Assembly (NCBI GenBank): GCA_033032175.1
Contig: CM065320.1
Location: 4,588,001-4,652,000, forward strand
DNA length: 64,000 nucleotides
DNA from: Saturnia japonica
Taxonomy: Eukaryota > Arthropoda > Insecta > Lepidoptera > Saturniidae
Direction of reading: 5' to 3'
A program made the position numbers and the translations under genes. Positions 9,901-21,130 of this stretch are shown piece by piece (position 1 is the first letter of the stretch; every line of letters starts with the position of its first letter). The notes under the pieces are model-generated. The model was not told the DNA's origin and did no database searches. It saw only the letters and a list, made by a program, of their open reading frames with translations.

Positions 9901-11760
9901 ATAAATGTGAAAAAGTGACCAAGTTCAGTAGAAACGACGTTCTATTCGGGGTAGTCGTTGCCGTCGCGCCGATAAAAGAGCTGATATCTAACGGATGCCA
10001 AGTTTTACAGCAATTCCTTTAATTAAAGCAGTAGGAATGTTCGTTCCTCACTTCAATTACAAAACAATTTGTTGCTTTCTTTGATATAGGATTTTTACCA
10101 TGTCATGTTTTAATTGTAATAATTCTCAATGTCGTGTGTCTAAATAATTTATGATTAAACAAAATCTTTAATATACAAAATATTAGAAGTAGTTATATGA
10201 ACTCTAATATATAGGTAGTAAATATCTTATTATATTAAGTGAGCAATTCAAATTGTAATTAATTATTATTAATTTAATATATATATATATATATGTAATT
10301 GGTTTCTCGGAAACGGCTCCAACGATTTCGGTGAATCTTTGCATTTAGATAATGTTTTACTGTTAGCGCCTAATGCTTAATCATTAGCAATTAAGTTATT
10401 ATTTATTTGGGGGTAGATTTGTTATTAGTTTTTTTTTCTTAATTATTTCGCTGCACCGCACACACTCTGTTAAGGACAGTCTATGATTGACCACCGCCTC
10501 CGCGAGTCGATTTATCTCGAACCGTGTACTATATTATCCCGCTTGTTGGAGTTGTGCACGCTGCACGACATCCAGCTGGTCCACTGCTATCGAAGACGCA
10601 AACCTAAAGAATTGGGCGAGAAGAAGCGCTGCCAGGCTGAAACACCAGGAGATCACAAATAAAGGTGATCGTAGAATAAGCGGTGCAGCTGCTTCTATAC
10701 TTATTCAGTTTCAAAGTAATTTCTCTTATATTCTTAATCTCCTCGCTCGTGGATTAGCGACCCTCTATATTGTTTACTTGACGCGTCCACATTCACATTC
10801 CAAGTTTACCTAGATACGTGTTTTTCTTTTATTGTTTATAAGACACCGAGCCCAGCTTATTTGCCCTGATGTTAAATATTAAACAGATAAACAAGAGCTA
10901 TTAAAACAAAGTACAAGGGAATTAAATAGTAGAGAAGTCTAAATTACAGTTTGCGAAACACAACTGAGAGTCCATAATGTTTTTATTAATTTATTTTTAA
11001 ATGTGAATAAACTAGTAGATCAGAAGTTTGTATACTGCTTCAATAGGTCCTAATGTAATTAGGGCAAAGGTGTGAGAAAAAAATGCTGAGAAGAGTAGTA
11101 TATTTATAATTATTATTCAATTTAAACAGTATGCTATTCACAGATTAAAGTAACAATGTTAGTTAAGTTAGTATTCGCTTAACTTTTAAAATGGCTAGGG
11201 TAAATTATTAGTTATAAATTACATAGAAAGTCTAGTAGGTTATGAAGTGTAAATGTTGCGACTGACTTGTTACGTCTTGATTTAATGTAAGCGGTCCCAA
11301 ACCAAGCGTTGAAGCGAACCATACGACGCGATAGTATGAAAGAGCTGTGTGCTTTACCTGTTTGTAGATTGCGTATTTAATTAACTTATGGTTCGATAGA
11401 AGAGAGTTTTTTTTTCGAACTGTAATGGCCCTGGAGCCATTAGAGGCTTTGACAGGTTCACAGATAGTACAAGTTGTTGTTTTATAATTCCTTAGCACAG
11501 TACTGTCTATGCACCTCGTTTGTTCTGTTTAATTTAATCATATACATAGTTTACATGTTTTAAATTCAAATTCTCTTTAAGTTAAATTAAATGCAATGGG
11601 TCAAAGATTTTTTTAAATCATTGCTAATAATTAAAGGTTATTATTTTATAAATAGCTGCCATAGAGGGAGAATTAGTTAACTACATTGTATAGAAAGTGA
11701 CTTTATTGCTTTGGTATACGATGCGTCTTTTCGTTTTACCCACACATTTATTTTTATACA
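9901..11760. other. Intergenic, no supported gene
   Basis: A family G repeat fragment in minus orientation lies at about 10230-10345: an (AT)n run, then GGTTTCTCGGAAACGGCTCC. A GC-richer block at 10440-10810 has a 108-codon open frame (10487-10813) with no recognisable domain. Positions 11230-11500 contain an unassigned moderate-GC block. None is convincing as a gene. Confidence 0.5.
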
Positions 11761-11764
11761 ACTA

Positions 11765-11985
11765 TGGATGTAAACAAGCATACGACCCACCTAATAGTAA
11801 GTAGCCTATAGACGCTTGTAATATCATAGATATCACTAGCGCGTTGCCTATCTTAAATCCTTCTATCCTAAAAAGCTATAGAAATCCTACACACTACAAC
11901 AAGACAATTTTTAACAACAAAAAAAAACCAACGTGAATGAATGATTTTGAAGAGTTCTCTGATGTATCTTTGAAGTCGAAGGCCC
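11765..11985 (+). repeat. Family A copy 2 (degraded) plus a short unnamed repeat
   Basis: GTAAACAAGCATACGACCC, AGCCTATAGACGCTTGTAA and ATCACTAGCGCGTTGCC match family A. The region 11920-11985 matches 5130-5200. Confidence 0.6.
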
Positions 11986-12811
11986 AGTGCTAAAAGAAGG
12001 GGCGCATTGTTTCAATATGCTGTATTTATAAAAGGTAGATAATATTACTACGATTTTTACATGGAAAAATTACCCCGAATGTTAGTTTGCAATTTGATGA
12101 TAGAGGTCAACCAACACTACGACAATATCACGTGATTGGGCTGGCTGATTGACGCAATAACAACCTCACTCCGAACCCCCGGCTGTACCACCCTACAATA
12201 AACCAAATTAATGTTTGTCCCCAATAGGCTTGTGGGGATATCGCACACCAGCATGCTTATCAGACCCTGTAATACAACGTGTATTTTGTTTAAATATGAG
12301 ATAACTTAGACTGCGAGATTTCTGTATCTTAGATGTAGGTAAATATATGGGCGCAAGTTACAATATTAAATTAGTTCTATCTTACGTCCTTACGTTTCCA
12401 AAGACCAGACATGTGTTAATTACATAAATGTTACTTAGCTTGGACTTCATAGTTGATAACAGCCATAAAGATCAGCGTTTACCGCATTAAACTAAATTTA
12501 TCCGTTTACATTATTATATAGTCAGACGTAATGAAATAGTTGTAGCTTGATACGAACATAAATATCGTACCTATTTATAATTCCTTGATGGTTTTGAAAT
12601 AATATTGAACAGTGTTTAATAATTTTGTGAAACGAATTGATTGAATTATAGTTTTGATATTTAGAAGAATGTGGACTATTATATTATTATTATTCATCTA
12701 TTTGAAAAACTGTGTTTGGTAAAACAAGTACCTTTGTAATATTTGTTATAAATTTTAAGTCATTTTAGCTAAAAATTTTACATTTTAATTTTTGTGATAT
12801 AATACGTAGGA
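11986..12811. other. Intergenic, no gene
   Basis: A moderate-GC segment at 12100-12290 is unassigned (possibly an old SINE). The rest is AT-rich with no feature. Confidence 0.45.
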
Positions 12812-13100
12812 AACGGAGTCTCTTTGGATATTTCTCTCTATTTGGGGTAGCCCGAATGGTATAATACTAGTATAGAAGTAGTGTGTAGTAGTGTGGAGGA
12901 CCAGACTAAAGAAGATTGTAGCCAAATAACATTGAGTTGTGTTCCTGCGGTGAGTAGTTTCCAGAGCTCTTCGGGGAAGTGGGTTCATGGTCGGCAACAC
13001 GCTTGGGACTCCTATGGTGTTACTAGAGTCTATAGGTTACAGTAACCGCTTACCATCAGGCGGGCCGCACAGTCGCTTACCTCCTTACTAATACAAAAAA
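12812..13100 (-). repeat. Dispersed repeat family A, copy 3
   Basis: Reverse orientation relative to the 7868 copy: ATTTCTCTCTATTTGGGGTA, then GGTCGGCAACACGCTTGGGA, CTTACCATCAGGCGGGCCG and a terminal ACTAATACAAAAAAA. It is among the best-preserved copies and shows the end with the A-rich run. Confidence 0.75.
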
Positions 13101-13395
13101 ATGTTATGTTATAAATATGATTAGGTAACGCATAAACGTTAATAACATTATTTTCTTAAATTATCACGTTTATAAATTACGAAGCATCCATTCTCACCAG
13201 CTATGGACGGCTTGTGTACATAGGCAAAAATTGTTTCAGTTGTGTCTTACATTTATGGTTGACCTAATATAAATTTTATGAAATAATTAGAATTTAATTA
13301 TAAGTTATTATTCGTCTTTGCCGTAAACAAAATGATTTACTAAATAAAATTAGTGAAAAAAAAACATTTGCTTTCAACATTTGTAATTTATTTCT
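13101..13395. other. Intergenic, nothing recognised
   Basis: AT-rich with no coding frame or repeat that I can name. Confidence 0.5.
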
Positions 13396-14021
13396 AGACT
13401 AGCTATGCCCGTGACTTCGCTCACGTGGACCACAGAATTCCCACCCGAATCTTGAACCCAGCTCCCGGTTATTTTAAAGAAAAAACTGCTTATTCTGAGT
13501 GTCCCTTAGAAGATAGACGTATACTCTCCCTGACATTTTGTAGGTATTTTTAACGCCTACAATTATGTAGTAGCCGGTAATTTGATAAATAATATCTCTT
13601 ATGGTTTACTCAGCGTATGCCCTGTAAGCACCCGAATTGATTCATCATGACCAGTTTTTTTTAATGGTGCGGAACCCTAATTCTTTTTATAAAATATAAG
13701 TATCCTAAGCTAATTCTTATAATATCAGCTATCTATCTATTGTGAATAAAAGACGTCCACAATATTTAATGCGTGCTAAATTAATAGCGCTTGTTTTATT
13801 CTTGTTTCTTACAAAGTTACAGTAGTTCGTAGTAACAATGTGGTTTCTTAATAACGTTCTTGACTGTAGTTTGCTTGTAGATTCGCTGCTTGCTGTTGCT
13901 GGTGTTGTGGTGTTTCTCGAACTGATCGCAGTACTGCCGCCCTCTCCGCTATATTTAACCTCGCCCTTTGACTCGCAACCGGTAGTGCGATGGATTCCGT
14001 GCGGGGCGTCGCTCAGCCAAT

Positions 14022-14048
14022 GAGCGCGCACGCCCTGTGTGCGCGCTC
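14022..14048. repeat. GC-rich hairpin inside the LTR
   Basis: A perfect 10-bp stem, GAGCGCGCAC and GTGCGCGCTC, encloses a 7-nt loop. It lies upstream of the TATA-like box in LTR orientation, in the U3 region. Confidence 0.85.
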
Positions 14049-14068
14049 TCGGCAGTACTATGAGTCAC

Positions 14069-14095
14069 CATGCCAGATGTTCCGAGTCTGGCATG
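14069..14095. repeat. Second hairpin inside the LTR
   Basis: A perfect 9-bp stem, CATGCCAGA and TCTGGCATG, encloses a 9-nt loop. It is 20 bp from the first hairpin and also in U3. Confidence 0.85.
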
Positions 14096-14422
14096 GTTCA
14101 TCCTTACAACTAGTGAAATTTATACATTTAAACTTACAACTAGCTATATTCTTATTCTAATCGTTTTAAAATACACATATTCACACATATTCAGTTCATA
14201 TTATTATATCTATTCCTAACACGTATTTATAAACCTTATTCCTAACACGTATTATTTCATTTACTTGTTCATTTTATACTATTAGACTATCGTTATTCGC
14301 TCGCCCTGCTCGCTGTCCGCAACACTATCAGTGAAAGTCACGTCAAAATCGGTCCAACCGTTTGGGAGATTACCCGGAACAAACAGACAGATAAAAATTG
14401 TATTATAATAATTGTTTTTTTT

Positions 14423-14525
14423 TGAAGGTGTCGTACCTATATTCTTGCATATATGCATTTAGTAAAAAGCTGTTATTTTGACATTAAAAACAGACACTTC
14501 GGTTATATTAATTGTATAGTTGACA
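14423..14525. repeat. Short dispersed repeat (pair with 47215-47300)
   Basis: The segment GCATTTAGTAAAAAGCTG, TTATTTTGACATTA and AACAGACACTT recurs at 47236-47283. Its nature is unknown. Confidence 0.6.
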
Positions 14526-14864
14526 CTGATGCAGGATTTTAAACAGTAATATCTAGTGTGACTACATAGATCTACCGCACTCATAATCACACATCATTTA
14601 AAAAAAAACGCTCCATAAGAAATATAACTAAAATAAATAAATCTACATATTCCATCATACCTACAAATCGTACAGAAAACTCATTTTAACTTTTTCTCAA
14701 ATAATGCAATTACTTAATGTGATACTCGAAGTCCTCAAACATGTTTTTAAAATCTGTTTAAAAAAAATGAAGTAACGATACGCAGAAAAAGAGAGAATAT
14801 TCTTCAGCACCTAATGTGTGTGTTTAAGAATATATCTTATTAGACTGTCAAGGATAAGATATAT
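14526..14864. other. Intergenic, nothing recognised
   Basis: AT-rich with no gene or repeat seen. Confidence 0.45.
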
Positions 14865-15215
14865 AAATCTATCTAATACATAAACGAGCCTATTGCCATT
14901 AATAGGGTAGAAAGCCAAACTCCGACCTGCTACTGAAAATTTTATAGAAAAACCCAATAATACATTGCTCGAACTGGGAATCGAACCCAGGACCTCGAGC
15001 ATAGTAGTCAGTCTTTATGTCTCTTAGATAATATCTGTATGATTGTTAAACTGTGATATCGGTTAACATATAAATTATTTAAGTTGGGTATTATCAAAGC
15101 TTATACAGGTCCAATACCATAAGGTGAGATTGAGGTGAGGTGAGATTTTTATTTAGCTGCTGTTTTTCATTCACGAAATACGCCACGTGGACGAAGTCGC
15201 GGGCACAGCTAGTAC
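14865..15215 (-). mobile_element. Family C repeat, 3' module with tRNA-like hairpin
   Basis: The order of blocks matches 17940-18284 and 28525-28857: GCCTATTGCCATTAATAGGG, the tRNA-like segment, TTAGATAATATC, GGTTAACAT, GGTGAGATTGAGGTG and a terminal GCGGGCACAGCTAGT. Read on the minus strand it starts ACTAGCTGTGCCCGCGAC and carries a box-B-like GGTTCGATTCC, so it looks like a tRNA-derived SINE joined to a common retroposon end. Confidence 0.72.
14966..15001 (-). repeat. tRNA-like acceptor/T-arm minihelix in the SINE
   Basis: On the minus strand a 7-bp outer stem (TGCTCGA with TCGAGCA) encloses a 5-bp stem-loop CTGGG-TTCGATT-CCCAG, which is a T-arm with the GGTTCGATTCC box B. There is no anticodon arm, so it is not a functional tRNA gene. 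The same structure is damaged in the 18.0 kb copy and largely lost at 28.6 kb. Confidence 0.75.
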
Positions 15216-17394
15216 ATAAATAAAAACGAAATGTTGTTCGTTTGTAAGCGCATCACTTGAGAACGTCTAGGCTGATTTCTGTTTTAAAATTTTCGTAATA
15301 GTCCGAATTAATTATTTAATTGGGTTTTTATGGCAATAACAATTGGAAAAGTTTCCTGGAGAATGTTCTAATTCGGGAAAAGCGTCCTTTTTCTATAACA
15401 TTTTTGTATGAACTCTAAGACATAACTCACGATTAAAATAATGGAATGTGTAATTGTTTATGGTCATTGAAAAGTTATCATGAAAAAAACGGGATAGGTG
15501 GTGATATGGTTTGAGATTTTGACTATTGGGAAGGGCAAAACAACGTCTGTCGGACCAGCTGGTATTATATTAAACTGATATAATGAGTTTAAGTACATAC
15601 ACTCCGTTTCAATTTTAAAATAAAAGTTTCTCAAATGGATGATGATCTTAGATGTGAGATGAAGCACAGTAATATATTATATGCAACAGACAATCCGGAT
15701 GTGTCGCTTAGTCGCAATAATAACAGCGTCTTGAGCGAATGTAGGATGTGACCAATAAAACACATGAATCGTATCAAATTAAACCAAAGTTTCTTTGGAC
15801 CAAAAATTAATAGAGAAACTGATGCAGATTCTTCTTTTACTAAAAATATTTTATTTTCAGTAAAGTGTATTCATATTATTATCAAAATCTGGGCGATGAT
15901 GCTGTGCTCGGTGGCTTATAAACAAAAAAATAAAACACCTATCTTGGTAAACTTGGAACGTAAAACATTATCTAAATACAAAATTTCATCGAAATCGTTG
16001 TAGCTCTTTCCGAGAAACCGTTTAAATACCTATATATATATATATACAAGAATTGCTCACTTAATATAATAAGATTATATATTATTATTATTATATATTA
16101 TATAATTATTATTATTTATTATATTATTATTTTTATTGACACAAAAGGATAACTATTATTGGAGCTTTTTTGTTTTGTTTCGCATAAAAAGTATAAGTTC
16201 TTACGTGCATACATAAAAGTACCTACACCAAATTTGCATTTTCTATTATTTGTATCACACTTGTATTTTGAGAGCACGTAATGGTATCCGTCGTGTTAAT
16301 TATAAAAATTTAATATTCAGTGTTTCAATGTTGTATCAGGAAAGTGATAAATCAATACGGGAAGGAAGTATAAGCGTGTATAATTAACTGTGTTAGGCCT
16401 GATCCTTATATGGGATAGCATTGTGTATTGCGATTCCGTATTCAATATGCGAAAGAACGTGACCGTGGATTAAAATATATTTGTACAATGGATAACATCA
16501 TAATTATTTTAGATTGTATTGTACTACTTATGCCAATTTCAGTTTTAAAACAACATTACCATCCACGCATTCAGCAATGAGAATATTCTTATTCGTATAT
16601 CTATAATAATATGTATAATAAACCGGGGCCGTCTTAATCCATGCAGGGGCCCTTGGGTATACAACTATTTAGAAAGAAGAAAATTGTGAAAGATAAAGTA
16701 TAGATTTTTTAAGTATAACATTTACAGATGCAAAACTATTTAGAAATAATGTAAAATCAATAAATGGAAATATAGGGTTTTTTGAAGTGAAAACTTCTTT
16801 AGCATCGTTTTGATTTGAAAGTGGATGAAACGAAAAAGCGAAAGCTACAGTAAAAAGAGACAGACACATAAATTCATAAGATTAATCGTGGGAGAAAATA
16901 AGATAGGAAAGTTTTAGGCAATGGTAAAATGGTACAAAAGCGGTTTGTTGCCACGCAATAATGAATTTTATTATCTCAAAAAAAGGCACGAAACAAAAAC
17001 TTTTTAGACAAAACTTATGACATTCTGTTACTGATTGATATTGTGTTAGGTCACCATGGATATTTCAAATGTGCATTAATTGAAAATTATATTGTAATTA
17101 TGATTGTGAGTACTTGTATGTACATTTTCATAAACTTTAAATTAGTGTGTATTTGATCATTTTCTGAATTAAAAAAAAGGATAGATGTGAAGGTTTTATT
17201 TCTACCACGTGTGAATTGCACACATAATTTTTTAATACCTACAATTACTATACAATGCGTATTTTATAGTAATTTAGGTGTTATTTTACTAACGTAATAA
17301 AACAAATTTGTTGTGTGAAACAGTTTTGATTTTCAAGTTTTAATTTAATTTTCAATTCTGTCGGCAGTCCTTATGACTGCTTTTTCTTTTCCAA
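15216..17394. other. Intergenic with family G fragment
   Basis: Positions 15885-16080 carry a repeat found again at 21735-21865: AAAACACCTATCT, AAACTTGGAA, AAATACAAAATTTCAT, TTTCCGAGAAACC, then a (TA)n run and AATTGCTCACTT. The rest is AT-rich, with a (TTA)n patch at 16070-16135. No gene is supported. Confidence 0.55.
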
Positions 17395-18284
17395 CAATAT
17401 TCATAGATAGCACTGTACGACTTGGTTTAAATTATCACTAAATTGGCTTGATATTTATTGTCATACTTAAGTATATTTTCTGAAAGCATGTATATTAATT
17501 ATTTAAGACTGGGCTTTTATTATTATTTTTAAATCTTTATATTAGTAACAAACTCTATTGTATCTACATTTCTACGATACATGTCATTGTTTGGTATTTT
17601 TGGCTACCAAGATTTATATTAAATTACACTAACCAGACATACTATAAACTCTTTATTATAAAGCGTAGGAACACTGGAAAATAATGGTTTATAAAAATAA
17701 AGATATTAAACAAACTTAGCGTTTCGTAAAGGATTGCAAAACTCACAATTTTTTATGTCTTTATGCATATAATATATTCCCCGAAGGGTTAGGCAGAGGT
17801 GTACTAAAGTATACCCAAAGTTCGTCAGGTATATTAAAGTCCGGCGGAGCTGTAAAAGCCGTAGAGGCTCCAGGGCCTCTAAGGCTAACAGTATAGTCAG
17901 TTCAAAAAAATAAATCGCCAGGTATATTTTTGGTCCCTTATAAGTAATAGGGGGCTTATTGCAATTAATCGGGCACAAAGCCAATTTCCGAGTTGCTACT
18001 GAGAATTTCATAGAAAAACACTAACACTTTGTTCGTTCTGGAAATCGAACCCAGGACCTCGAGCATAGGCGTCTTTATGTATTTTAGATAATATCGGTAT
18101 GATTGTTAAACTGTGATATGTATTGACATTTAAAATATATATTATATTTTAGTTGGATATTATCAAAGCTTAAACGGGTCAAATACCGTATGGTGAGATT
18201 GAGGCGAGGTGAGGTTTTTATTAATGTTGCTGTTTTTCATACAAGAAATATACTACGTGGACGAAGTCGCGGGCACAGCTAGTC
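17395..18284 (+). mobile_element. Family C composite repeat, long copy
   Basis: About 890 bp, collinear with 28050-28857. Shared blocks in order are ATTCATAGAT, TTGGTTTAAATTATCAC, ATGTC.TTGTTTGGT, GTAAAGGATTGCAAAACT, TTCCCCGAAGG, GTTAGGCAGAGGTGTACTAA, the tRNA-like module near 18030-18066, GATAATATCGGTATGATTG and the end GTCGCGGGCACAGCTAGT. A segment at 17830-17905 (GGAGCTGTAAAAGCC...) also resembles 35757-35830. It is non-coding. Confidence 0.75.
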
Positions 18285-18849
18285 TACTTATAAAATATAA
18301 TTGTATATACGCAACGAGGCAATTGTATAGACTTTTTCCAATCGTCATTGGCGTACATAATTAACGGATATGAACTTCCATATACTTGTATGATAAAGAA
18401 CCTATAAATGTAATTATAATACGGCTTCTTCATAACAAATTGAATGAGTGGTGTAAATATTCCACGCAATGATCATATCGTCTACTTTACTATATACCGT
18501 CAAGCGTATAATTAAAATAAGTGCCACCGTCTGCATAGGTAGGTAGGTATGCGACGCCGGGCGTCGCGTCGGTAACATAATATTGACACATTTATGGGTA
18601 TATTTATTTTAATAACAGCTGTTTGATTTTACATTAGAACTTAATAAGGCATAAAATTGCTGATATCATGTAATATTATTATTGGTATCATGTGATACGC
18701 TCCAGTAACGTCTATGATTAATATAATAATGTTTATTCCTTAAACAGACTAAAGAATATTGTAATATGTTTTATAATACATGTTTTTTGATCATGGTACA
18801 ATAAAATTAAATAAAAATATAATTGAATGATCGATATTTTCAATAAAAG
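18285..18849. other. Intergenic, nothing recognised
   Basis: AT-rich. A short CG-rich patch (GCGACGCCGGGCGTCGCGTC, 18550-18569) forms a small hairpin (GCGACGCC with GGCGTCGC). No gene is seen. Confidence 0.5.
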
Positions 18850-19050
18850 AGATATTTTTTTGGAAATTTCTCTCAACTTGGGGCAGTCCGACTTGTGGAA
18901 TACCTCCACCCTACAGCCAGAGATCCTTGGCGGCTCAAGGTCGGCAACACACTAGTTGATACCTATTATATTACAAGCGTCCATTGGCTGCGGTAGCCGC
19001 TTACCATCAGGCGGGCCGTATGTTTGTTTTCCAACTTAGTTGTATTAAAA
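18850..19050 (-). repeat. Dispersed repeat family A, copy 4
   Basis: Reverse orientation, with AAATTTCTCTCAACTTGGGG, GGTCGGCAACACACTAG, CTTACCATCAGGCGGGCCG and a terminal TTGTATTAAAAAAAC. Confidence 0.72.
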
Positions 19051-19154
19051 AAACATTATAATAGGTTCTTATTAACTTTTTAAGAAATGTTTTTTTTTTG
19101 TACATATTTCGTAGATAAAACAATTAAAGTTTCAGCTCATTTAAAATTGTATTA

Positions 19155-19237
19155 TAGGTGCCTACGACCCACTCTCTCTAATCCTCTCTCTCTCTCTCTC
19201 TTATGTGACGCAGACGAAGTTGCGGGGGTCAGCTAGT
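19155..19237 (+). mobile_element. Internally deleted family C derivative with (TC)n
   Basis: It has the left end of the 27957 copy (ATAGGTGCCTACGACCCACT) and the right end GACGAAGTTGCGGGGGTCAGCTAGT-like. Only a (TC)n microsatellite lies between them (about 19176-19201). Both ends with no middle suggests an internal deletion. Confidence 0.55.
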
Positions 19238-19336
19238 GTACTATATTTAAAGATGTAAAGTTTGTGCTACATTCCTCCTGACATGTTTAATTGTATTGTA
19301 ATTAAATCTAATATTGCAATTACAGCTAAAGTGACT

Positions 19337-19600
19337 AAATATGAGGTGGGCGGCAAAATTGGCAAGATGAAAATACGGACGATGGACCAAAGGGATTTCG
19401 GAGTGGTGGCTCAGAGGTGGAAAACGACTGCGAGGCAGACCACAAGTCCGATGGTCCGACGATATAGCGAGGGTGGAGGGTAAAATCTGGATGAGAGCCG
19501 CGCAAGATCGCGAAGGTTGGCATGAGTGAGAAAACGTCTATACTCAGCGGTGGGCAAATGTGTGATGAATGGAATTATCACGAACGAAGTCGCGATACAA
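19337..19600 (+). pseudogene. RTE-like LINE reverse transcriptase C-terminus, decayed
   Basis: Frameshifted + strand translation gives AGKIGKMK-like, RGRQTT, VRRYSEGGG / DDIARVEG and RAAQDREGWHE-like blocks. These correspond to the C-terminus of RTE-type endonuclease/reverse transcriptases (WAGHxARM...GRPxxRWxDD). It is short and broken. Confidence 0.7.
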
Positions 19601-20725
19601 GACAAAAAAAAAGCTTATACGCGGTGGCTACTTGTAAATAAAGCGGAAATAAATAATAATTCTAATAAATTACCAACAATAAGCTTTAATTAAAACTGTC
19701 TTTATCATAGTATAAGCAGACTAAATTCGTACCTACTGATGTTAAAAATGCGGGTGACGTGAGTACGGTTAGTTTTGTCGCAAACACAGAACACATAAAT
19801 GAATATACAATGCTTTATGTGATATTTTGTAACGACATTTAACTGGTCGCACGCGACAGGTCAGGGTCATGGTTTACGAACTGGCAAAGCTCTAGTGGGC
19901 CTACTTCTACTGGTATAATTAAGATCCAGCGTAATTTTAGTATTAGCAATTACGTACTTAGTGTAAAGGGGAAAAACACGGAATGGTTTAAATGTAATTT
20001 TGAGTTGATCACTACCATTTTCTTGTGTTTTTATTAACTACGGGTCACATCATACAGGCATAAATAAGTCTGTACAATATCTTGATATAAAACTTACTTC
20101 GGAGACCCTTTTAGAAAACCAAAAGGGCTACATAAGGATATGAGAATCAAAATTTTGGGTTCTAGAGTGGCTCAGTTATAGCTTTAGGAATCTGGACCTT
20201 TGCACATTCAACCATCTGCATTAATGGAACTGTGCCTTTAAATGAATATAAAATTATTCGACAAACTTCTAGAAACAAAAACAAAGAGACAAAAATTTCA
20301 TTCGTGATTGAAAAACAAATTTGTTTCTGTCTTTAGAACCGGAATAGGCAAAAATTGTGTTGAGTGAGCACTCAACTTTACAGATCCAGTTATAAAGATT
20401 GGGCAGTCTGTATAATTGTAATGACAACGTGCACAAGGACTGTTCTAATACATGTCAACATTAACAAATTGTTTTCCAAAGAAAATATTATATATTTGCA
20501 ATGGCGTAAATAACGACCTCATAAACCCCGCTTGGCGGAGAGGGGAGTACAAATGCCAGGAACGTCATCAATATTTCTTATCAAATACGAAGGATTTAAA
20601 GGGGGTCAGAAATCTGCGGGGGAAACAGATACTCTTAGTTACGCCACTGTATAAAGCTTATACAGTACTGTATAAGCCATTGAATTAGTCATATAAGCGG
20701 GACACAAAAATCCGTATTTTCATTT
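19601..20725. other. Intergenic, nothing recognised
   Basis: There is no gene that I can support; a 78-codon frame at 20452-20688 has no domain. Mixed AT-rich DNA. Confidence 0.45.
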
Positions 20726-21130
20726 TTAACGCCCGACAGAAAAAGAGGGGTGTTATAAGTTATAAGTTTAACGTGTGTATCTATGTGTCTGTCTGTAGCA
20801 TAGTAGCTCACAAACGGCTGCTACGATTTTAATCTAGTTTTTTGGTTTGTTTGAAAAGTGACTTAATCGAGAGTATTTTTAGCTATAATTCTAGAAAATC
20901 TATTCAGCCGTTTGAAGATTATCATCACTTTTCTATTTTAAAATAGATGTGAGCATTTACAATCGGGTCTGATTGAGTTGAGATTTCGTATTCTGTCACT
21001 TCAATGATATTAGAAAATCTTTAACCTGATGCTGCAGTTATCTGGAATCTGTAGAATATCTAACTCCTCACCAACATACAGCAGTGATATCGTGTTTGGG
21101 CTCATTGGAATGGCCTCAATGAGTAGGCCG
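20726..21130 (+). mobile_element. Family F element, + copy
   Basis: About 400 bp. It starts ACGCCCGACAGAAAAAG, contains GTGTGTATCTATGTGTCTG, TAGCTCACAAACGG, TGACTTAATCGAGAG and GATATCGTGTTTGGGC, and ends GGCCTCAATGAGTA. The same blocks occur in inverted order at 37115-37500. Non-coding. Confidence 0.75.

Larger units (their letters stand above)
13741..14324 (-). mobile_element. Solo LTR of an LTR retrotransposon (584 bp), minus orientation
   Basis: The insert starts TG and ends CA and is flanked by the direct repeat CTAT (13737-13740 and 14325-14328). Read on the minus strand it has the order expected of an LTR. A TATA-like AAATATA lies near 13950-13955 and an arthropod-type initiator TCAGT at 13921-13925, about 27-30 bp downstream. 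An AATAAA signal follows at 13795-13800, and the LTR ends ATTCACA. There is no internal region or second LTR, so it is a solo LTR left by recombination. The short target duplication fits Ty3/Gypsy- or BEL-type elements; the exact clade is unknown. Confidence 0.82.
13396..14400 (+). mobile_element. Family B element split by an LTR insertion
   Basis: The left part (13396-13740) begins ACTAGCTATGCCCGTGACTT and the right part (14325-14400) ends CCGTTTGGGAGATTACCCGG then AACAAACAGACAGAT. Joined across the insertion, the two parts are collinear with the minus strand of 5481-5896, which has no interruption at this site. The element is non-coding. Confidence 0.8.

Noticed and set aside
10487..10813. 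108-codon open frame on +
   Set aside because: No recognisable domain, no splice partners or flanking gene structure. Its GC is above background but that alone does not support a gene.
13729..14031. 100-codon open frame on minus strand
   Set aside because: It lies inside the solo LTR and crosses its border; LTRs are normally non-coding.
14960..15010. Possible tRNA gene on minus strand
   Set aside because: It has box B and a T-arm but no anticodon or D arm, and lies inside a dispersed repeat.
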